Assembly (NCBI GenBank): GCA_905212515.1
Contig: CAJMEU010000095.1
Location: forward strand, 1 to 11,333
DNA: 11,333 nt
From: an uncultured Oscillospiraceae bacterium
GTDB taxonomy: Bacteria; Bacillota; Clostridia; Oscillospirales; Ruminococcaceae
Reading direction: 5' to 3'
Below the pieces are notes generated by a model. It did no database searches, was not told the DNA's origin, and was given only the letters and a program-made list of their open reading frames with translations. Both the position numbers and the translations under genes were made by a program. Below are positions 5,903 to 11,333 of the stretch, piece after piece; within the stretch, counting starts at the first letter, position 1; the number at the start of each line of letters is the position of its first letter.

Positions 5903-6669
5903 GTGTAGAGATCAACGGCGCAAAAATATTCTTCACCATCCCCGTTTTGGGCGGCATCCCCATCACCGAGACCATGGTGAACGCCTGGCTGGTGATGGCC
6001 ATCATCACCGGGCTGTGCATCTGGCTGACCCACGGCATGACGGTGCGCGGCACCGGCAAGCGCCAGGTGGTGGCCGAGCTGCTGGTGAACACCGCCCAGA
6101 ATTTCGTGGACACCAACATGGGCAGGAAGTTCAGCCATTACGCCCCCTTCGTCGCGGCGCTGTTCAGCATGTCGCTGCTGTCCAGTTTGCTCAGCCTGGT
6201 GGGGCTCTATCCCCCCACCTCGGACCTCTCCACCGAGCTGGCCTGGGCCGTGGTGGTGTTCATCATGATCACGGCCACCAAGATCAGGACCGGCGGCGTG
6301 GGCGGCTACTTGAAAGGCTTTACCGAGCCGATCTTCGTGCTGACGCCCTTCAACATTTTGTCCGAGCTGGCCACGCCCATCTCCATGGCCTTCCGTCACT
6401 TCGGCAACATCGTGTCCGGCAGCGTCATCTCCACGCTGGTGTACGCGGCCCTGGCCGTGGCCAACAAGGCCCTGTTCGGCTGGCTGCCGGGCTTTTTGGG
6501 CTGGCTGCTGGGCAATATCCCCTTCTTGCAGGTGGGCGTCCCGGCCATCCTGTCCGTGTATTTTGATCTGTTCTCCAGCGCCATGCAGGCGTTCATCTTC
6601 TGCATGCTGACGATGCTGTACATCGCCAACGCGGCGGACGATGGTTCCGAAGAGGCGGCCGCCGCCTGA
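5899..6669 (+). CDS. atpB: F0 ATP synthase subunit a
   Basis: The stator subunit that forms the ion half-channels against the c-ring. It has 256 residues with several membrane helices. The diagnostic segment is ELATPISMAFRHFGNIVSG: R166 is the essential arginine (equivalent to E. coli aR210), followed by FGN at 168-170. The last helix DLFSSAMQAFIFCMLTMLYI carries Q230, equivalent to E. coli aQ252. The bacterial His in place of Leu after the arginine is seen in Clostridia. Translation starts at TTG 5899, coupled to atpI (TTGA) with AGAGGAG 10 nt upstream; no ATG/GTG in frame is close. The short acidic-alanine tail (DDGSEEAAAA) is unremarkable. A small hairpin and an AT-rich stretch separate it from atpE. 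Confidence 0.95.
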   Translation: MSVEINGAKIFFTIPVLGGIPITETMVNAWLVMAIITGLCIWLTHGMTVRGTGKRQVVAELLVNTAQNFVDTNMGRKFSHYAPFVAALFSMSLLSSLLSLVGLYPPTSDLSTELAWAVVVFIMITATKIRTGGVGGYLKGFTEPIFVLTPFNILSELATPISMAFRHFGNIVSGSVISTLVYAALAVANKALFGWLPGFLGWLLGNIPFLQVGVPAILSVYFDLFSSAMQAFIFCMLTMLYIANAADDGSEEAAAA

Positions 6670-6680
6670 ATTCGTGTTCC

Positions 6681-6696
6681 CGCGGCGGAGGCCGCG
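6681..6696 (+). other. Hairpin between atpB and atpE
   Basis: CGCGGC/GCCGCG around a GGAG loop gives a 6-bp GC stem just after the atpB stop codon. No T run follows, so it is unlikely to terminate; it may block 3'-5' decay or insulate the atpE start. Confidence 0.45.
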
Positions 6697-6738
6697 TGCT
6701 GATAATTGTCATCAATTGATTACAGGAGGATGTTTTCT
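6697..6738 (+). promoter_or_regulatory. AT-rich translation initiation region of atpE
   Basis: An AT-rich leader (including the palindrome ATCAATTGAT at 6711-6720) followed by CAGGAGGA, 9 nt before ATG 6739, stands out within a GC-rich operon. It resembles in kind, not in sequence, the unstructured A/U-rich enhancer upstream of E. coli atpE that raises c-subunit translation. Enhancer function is inferred. Confidence 0.45.
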
Positions 6739-7005
6739 ATGTTGGAAAAAGCAATCGTTCTGGCCGGCTGCGCCGTGGGCGCGGGTCTTGCACTGATCGC
6801 GGGTATCGGCCCCGGTATCGGCGAAGGTTACGCCGTGGGCAAAGCCTGCGAGGCCATCGGCCGCCAGCCCGAGGCAAAGGGCTCCGTCACGTCCACCATG
6901 CTGCTGGGCTGCGCCATCGCCGAGACCACCGGTATCTACGGTTTCGTCACCGGCCTGCTGCTGATCTTCGTCGCGCCGGGCCTGTTCATGAATATGCTGG
7001 GCTAA
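6739..7005 (+). CDS. atpE: F0 ATP synthase subunit c (two-carboxylate, probable Na+ type)
   Basis: The rotor ring subunit, 88 residues forming a hairpin of two membrane helices joined by the polar loop GRQPEAKG (41-48). It aligns without gaps through the core with the Ilyobacter tartaricus Na+ c-subunit. Ion-site positions are E29 (Q32 in Ilyobacter), E62 (E65), T63 (S66), T64 (T67) and Y67 (Y70). Having glutamates in both helices matches the two-carboxylate site reported for the Fusobacterium nucleatum Na+ c-ring. H+-type c-subunits lack this polar set. Na+ coupling is therefore likely but unproven. ATG 6739 has AGGAGG at 6724-6729; ATG 6730 in the same frame would fall on the ribosome site. 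Hairpins lie on both sides of the gene. Confidence 0.95.
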   Translation: MLEKAIVLAGCAVGAGLALIAGIGPGIGEGYAVGKACEAIGRQPEAKGSVTSTMLLGCAIAETTGIYGFVTGLLLIFVAPGLFMNMLG

Positions 7006-7017
7006 CTGGGCGGTACA

Positions 7018-7038
7018 CGGCGCGCAAAGCGCGCGCCG
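7018..7038 (+). other. Strong hairpin between atpE and atpF
   Basis: CGGCGCGC (7018-7025) and GCGCGCCG (7031-7038) form a perfect 8-bp stem with loop AAAGC, ending about 10 nt before the atpF ribosome site. No T run follows. A likely role is protecting the 3' end of an atpE-containing processed transcript or slowing ribosome entry at atpF; both are inferences. Confidence 0.55.
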
Positions 7039-7060
7039 ATCAACAAAAGGGAGGAGACCT

Positions 7061-7567
7061 ATGGAACAATTTCAATCCCTTGTCACCGTGGCCCCGTGGA
7101 CATTCATCGCAACGATCTGCAACCTGTTCATCCTGATGGCGCTGGTGAAGAAATTCCTCTTCAAGCCCGTGCAGAAGGTCCTGGCCCAGCGGGCGCAGGA
7201 AGTGGCCGACACCTATGAAAAGGCCGAATCTGCCCAAAAGGATGCCCAGGAGCTGAAGGCCGAGTACGAGCAGCGGCTGCAAAGCGCCAAGCAGGAGGCC
7301 GGCGAGATCGTCAAGACGGCCACCGAGACGGCGGCGCGCCGCGGCGAGGCCATGGTGAACGAGGCGCGCAGCGAGGCCGCGGCCCTGAAGACGAAGGCGG
7401 AAGCCGAGATCGCGGCCGAGCGCAAGAAGGCGGCGGGCGCGCTGAAAAACGATATCTCGTCCATGGCGTTGGCCATCGCCGGCAAAGTGGTGGAGAAAGA
7501 GCTGGACGAGAGCGCCCACAAAGCGCTGATCGACGGCTTCATCAGCGAGATGGGTGACGCGTCATGA
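7061..7567 (+). CDS. atpF: F0 ATP synthase subunit b
   Basis: The peripheral stalk subunit, 168 residues. A single N-terminal membrane helix (about 10-29, WTFIATICNLFILMALV) is followed by KKFLFKPVQKVLAQR, the conserved membrane-exit motif. The remainder is a long alanine/glutamate/lysine-rich helix (about 38-140) of the type that forms the right-handed b dimer. It then ends with a segment DISSMALAIAGKVVEKELDE that docks on delta. Length is standard. AAGGGAGGAG lies just upstream of ATG 7061. The stop overlaps atpH by 4 nt (ATGA). Confidence 0.95.
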   Translation: MEQFQSLVTVAPWTFIATICNLFILMALVKKFLFKPVQKVLAQRAQEVADTYEKAESAQKDAQELKAEYEQRLQSAKQEAGEIVKTATETAARRGEAMVNEARSEAAALKTKAEAEIAAERKKAAGALKNDISSMALAIAGKVVEKELDESAHKALIDGFISEMGDAS

Positions 7568-8094
7568 CGGCCGCCGCGCAGGAATATGGCGGCGCGCTGT
7601 ATGCCCTGGCGGTGGAGCACCGCTGCGAGGACGCGCTGCTGGAAAGCCTGTCCGCGGCCAGCAGGCTGCTGGACGAAAGCCCCCGCTACGTGGGCATGCT
7701 GGAAAACCCGGCCCTGCCTAAGAACGAGCGCCTGGCACTGCTGGACGAGGCCTTCGGCGCGGGCGTGCACCCCTTTGTGCTGAATTTTATGAAAATTCTC
7801 TGTGAAAAGCGGGAGATGGGCGTGCTGCACGGCGCGGCCGCGGATTTCCGCGCCCGCTGGGACGAGGCCCACGGCCGCCTGGGCGCCGTGGCGCAAAGCG
7901 CCGTGCCCCTGACAAAGGCCCAGCAGGACAAGCTGGCCGCCAAACTGAGCGAACTGACCCACAAACAGGTCTATGTGCGCTACGAGGTGGACCCGGCCCT
8001 GGGCGGCGGCGTGCGCGTGAAGGTGGCCGGCAAGGAGCTGGACGGCACGGTGAAGGGCCGCCTGGAAGCGTTGCGCCGGGCGCTGACGGAGTGA
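7564..8094 (+). CDS. atpH: F1 ATP synthase subunit delta
   Basis: The stator subunit on top of F1 that links the b stalk to the alpha subunits (OSCP homologue), 176 residues. The N-terminal helical bundle (about 1-105) starts with QEYGGALYALAVEH and includes LENPALPKNERLALLDEAF, both typical. The C-terminal part has DPALGGGVRVKVAGKELDGTVKGRLEAL, the conserved GG..V...G..(L/I)DG(S/T)V..RL signature. It starts at ATG 7564 inside the end of atpF and is probably translated by coupling. Confidence 0.93.
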   Translation: MTAAAQEYGGALYALAVEHRCEDALLESLSAASRLLDESPRYVGMLENPALPKNERLALLDEAFGAGVHPFVLNFMKILCEKREMGVLHGAAADFRARWDEAHGRLGAVAQSAVPLTKAQQDKLAAKLSELTHKQVYVRYEVDPALGGGVRVKVAGKELDGTVKGRLEALRRALTE

Positions 8095-8119
8095 AGAGAG
8101 AAAGAGAGCTGGTGAGACT

Positions 8120-9640
<1,521 letters not shown>

Positions 9641-9655
9641 AGGAGGCCGTGACGG

Positions 9656-10507
9656 ATGGCCGGAGCGTCCATGAAGGACATCAAGCTGCGCATCAAAAGC
9701 GTGGAGAGCACCATGCAGATCACCAAGGCGATGGAGCTGGTGGCCTCCTCGAAACTGCGGCGCGCCAAAGAGCGGGCCGAGCGCACGCGCCCCTATTTTG
9801 AGACCCTGCACACCACACTGACGGACATCGCCTATGCCAACCGCGAGTTTTCCTCGCCCTATGTGCACAAGCGGCCGGTGAAAAAGACGTGTTATGTGCT
9901 GATCGCCGGCGACCGCGGCCTGGCCGGCGGCTACAACGCCAATGTGTTCAAGGCCGCCGCGGCCGATATGGGCGGCGACCCCGTCTGTGTGGTGCCCATC
10001 GGCAAAAAGGCGCTGGAACACGCCCATCGCCGCGGCTGGGAGATCCTCACCGAGCACTACGACGTGGCCGAGGACGTCAGCCTGGGCGGCTGCTTTGAGC
10101 TGGCGAAGATGCTGTGCACGGGTTTTTGCAAAGGCGAGTTCGACCAGGTGAAAGTGGTGTACACAAACTTTGTGTCCATGCTCAGCCAACAGCCGGCGGT
10201 GTTGAAATGCCTGCCGCTGAATTACGACCGCACCCAGGCCAAGAACGACCCCCAGGCCATGACCATGTACGAACCCTCCAGCGAGGCCGTGTACGACGCC
10301 ATCGTGCCCGAGTACGTGGGCGGCATCCTGTACGGGGCCATGGCCGAAAGCGTGGCCAGCGAGATGGGCGCGCGCCGCACGGCCATGGACGCGGCGTCCA
10401 AAAACGCCGAGGAGATGATCGGCGATCTGTCCCTGCGCTACAACCGCGCGCGCCAGGGCGCCATCACCCAGGAGATCACCGAGATCGTGGCCGGGGCAGA
10501 GGCATAG
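9656..10507 (+). CDS. atpG: F1 ATP synthase subunit gamma
   Basis: The central rotor shaft of F1, 283 residues. The N-terminal helix carries DIKLRIKSVESTMQITKAME (8-27) and VASSKLRRA; the C-terminal helix contains the GILYGAMAESVASEMGARR block and NAEEMIGDLSLRYNRARQG, the two halves of the coiled-coil shaft. The middle Rossmann-like domain has AGDRGLAGGYN (84-94). The ribosome site AAAGGAGG overlaps the atpA stop codon and sits 9 nt before ATG 9656. Its own stop is part of a predicted stem that closes the structured insert downstream. Confidence 0.95.
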   Translation: MAGASMKDIKLRIKSVESTMQITKAMELVASSKLRRAKERAERTRPYFETLHTTLTDIAYANREFSSPYVHKRPVKKTCYVLIAGDRGLAGGYNANVFKAAAADMGGDPVCVVPIGKKALEHAHRRGWEILTEHYDVAEDVSLGGCFELAKMLCTGFCKGEFDQVKVVYTNFVSMLSQQPAVLKCLPLNYDRTQAKNDPQAMTMYEPSSEAVYDAIVPEYVGGILYGAMAESVASEMGARRTAMDAASKNAEEMIGDLSLRYNRARQGAITQEITEIVAGAEA

Positions 10508-10632
10508 CCCCACTTGGCGAATGCCGCCGCAGGCAGCGTGAGCCTACCCCCGCAGGGGGCCTTGAGGAGCGAGGAAGCACCGAGGCGCGCGGATAGCGCG
10601 CCGAATGCGACGAGGGACGAAAGGGTGGGGCT
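10506..10632 (+). other. Structured element after atpG (possible RNA or dispersed repeat)
   Basis: AGCCCCAC (10506-10513) pairs perfectly with GTGGGGCT (10625-10632), extendable by G-U pairs, closing a region of about 110 nt. Inside are TGCC/GGCA (10522-10525 / 10532-10535), CCCCC/GGGGG with a GCA loop (10547-10559), and GGCGCGC/GCGCGCC with a GGATA loop (10584-10602), joined by purine-rich single strands. I match it to no known RNA family. A multibranch non-coding RNA, a regulatory intergenic fold, or a REP/MITE-like repeat are all possible. The first stem base pairs use part of the atpG stop codon. Confidence 0.5.
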
Positions 10633-10792
10633 GCCGTTCGAGGAGCGAAGCGACGAGAACCGTCCCCTATGGGCGCCCGCGCCCGGCGTAGGACGCAGAA
10701 GCCGTTTCCCGTTTTTCGCAAATCCCTGAGCGATACGCCGCCCAAGGCGCCGTGAGCAACCATGCAAATCCCGCACTTGTTTTATCCTATTC
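10633..10792 (+). other. Remainder of the atpG-atpD spacer
   Basis: No gene is evident. GAGGAGCGA at 10640-10648 repeats exactly the copy at 10564-10572, followed by GAACCGTCCCC (10657-10667), a string that I recall from dispersed intergenic repeats of Clostridia. A small stem GGGCG/CGCCC is at 10671-10684. GCAAATCCC occurs twice (10718-10726 and 10764-10772). An AT-rich run (10777-10795) leads into the atpD ribosome site, but I see no convincing promoter. Confidence 0.4.
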
Positions 10793-10807
10793 AAAGGAGA
10801 TAAGCCA

Positions 10808-11333
10808 ATGAGCGAAAAAAACATCGGCACAGTGATCCAGATCATGGGCCCTGTGCTGGACATCCGCTTCCCGGACGGGCATCTGCCGGGGCTGCTGAAC
10901 GCCATCACCGTGCAAAACGGCGATGACACCATCACGCTGGAAGTGGCCCAGCACATCGGCGACGACGTGGTGCGCTGCATCGCCATGTCCAGCACCGACG
11001 GTTTGGTGCGCGGCGCGCAGGCCGTGGACATGGGCGGCCCCATCACCGTGCCCGTAGGGGACGAGACCCTGGGCCGCATCTTCAACCTGCTGGGCGAACC
11101 CGTGGACAACCTGCCCGCGCCTGAAGCGCAGGAGCGCTGGCCCATCCACCGCCAGGCCCCGGCCTATGACGAGCAGGAGAGCACCACCGAGATCCTGGAG
11201 ACGGGCATCAAGGTGGTGGACCTGATCGCCCCCTACGCCAAGGGCGGCAAGATTGGCCTGTTCGGCGGCGCCGGCGTGGGCAAGACGGTGCTGATCATGG
11301 AGCTGATCAACAACGTGGCCAAGCAGCACGGCG
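10808..11333 (+). CDS. atpD: F1 ATP synthase subunit beta, N-terminal part (cut by window end)
   Basis: The catalytic subunit of the F1 hexamer; 175 codons are present and the frame continues past the window. The start MSEKNIGTVIQIMGPVLDIRF is typical of beta. The N-terminal barrel is followed by GRIFNLLGEPVD (89-100), ETGIKVVDLIAPYAKGGKIGLFGGAG and Walker A GGAGVGKT at 153-160. The catalytic glutamate and Walker B lie beyond the edge. AAAGGAGAT ends 7 nt before ATG 10808. It is unusual that 300 nt separate it from atpG. atpC (epsilon) is expected just beyond the window. Confidence 0.95.
   Translation, partial: MSEKNIGTVIQIMGPVLDIRFPDGHLPGLLNAITVQNGDDTITLEVAQHIGDDVVRCIAMSSTDGLVRGAQAVDMGGPITVPVGDETLGRIFNLLGEPVDNLPAPEAQERWPIHRQAPAYDEQESTTEILETGIKVVDLIAPYAKGGKIGLFGGAGVGKTVLIMELINNVAKQHG

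Noticed and set aside
10547..10602. Terminator inside the atp operon
   Set aside because: The hairpins are very strong but no T run follows either, and atpD must be expressed with the rest of the operon.
10514..10729. A 71-codon frame in the atpG-atpD spacer
   Set aside because: Its sequence is explained by foldable repeat DNA; arginine/proline-rich translation and no ribosome site.
10508..10807. CRISPR array or tandem repeat
   Set aside because: Only one 9-nt motif recurs twice with unequal context; no regular repeat-spacer period.

Overview
The window is about 11.3 kb of GC-rich, densely coding DNA, most likely from a high-GC anaerobic member of the Clostridia (Bacillota), perhaps a gut Oscillospirales or Christensenellales relative. 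That placement is an inference from four things: the DUF1846/UPF0371 gene, the Clostridia-type deoxyinosine glycosylase and GNAT proteins, the AGGAGG ribosome sites with frequent TTG/GTG starts, and the atp gene order. There are no rRNA, tRNA, CRISPR or intact IS genes.

Left part (1-2201): the terminator of an unseen upstream gene is followed by a likely three-gene operon on +. It encodes a Cof-type HAD phosphatase (TTG start), a family-6 DNA-deoxyinosine glycosylase, and a GNAT acetyltransferase whose GTG start overlaps the glycosylase gene by 14 nt.

Middle (2202-3360): a loosely packed island. On the - strand a gene start with a perfect ribosome site and an ATGA junction to an upstream frame is cut off after about 23 codons, which looks like a fossil of a phage or integrative element. 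On + are a small ribbon-helix-helix-like protein and a small coiled-coil protein; the latter has its own TATAAT promoter and a strong terminator. A 250-nt spacer then leads to the terminator of the next, convergent gene.

3365-4846 (-): a DUF1846/UPF0371 protein of unknown function, transcribed divergently from the ATP synthase operon. The 355-nt divergent region holds a leftward extended -10 promoter and two rightward promoters.

Right part (5202-11333, +): the F-type ATP synthase operon in the order atpZ-like, atpI, atpB (a), atpE (c), atpF (b), atpH (delta), atpA (alpha), atpG (gamma), atpD (beta, cut by the window end). The first three genes overlap by 4 nt each and atpF/atpH also overlap by 4 nt. 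atpE stands apart: it has an AT-rich initiation region and hairpins on both sides, consistent with the many c copies needed per complex. The c subunit carries two glutamates (E29 and E62) plus T63 and Y67 at the ion site. This resembles the two-carboxylate Na+ site described for the Fusobacterium nucleatum c-ring, so this enzyme is probably Na+-coupled. The most unusual DNA is a 300-nt non-coding, strongly foldable insert between atpG and atpD, where these genes normally lie close together.
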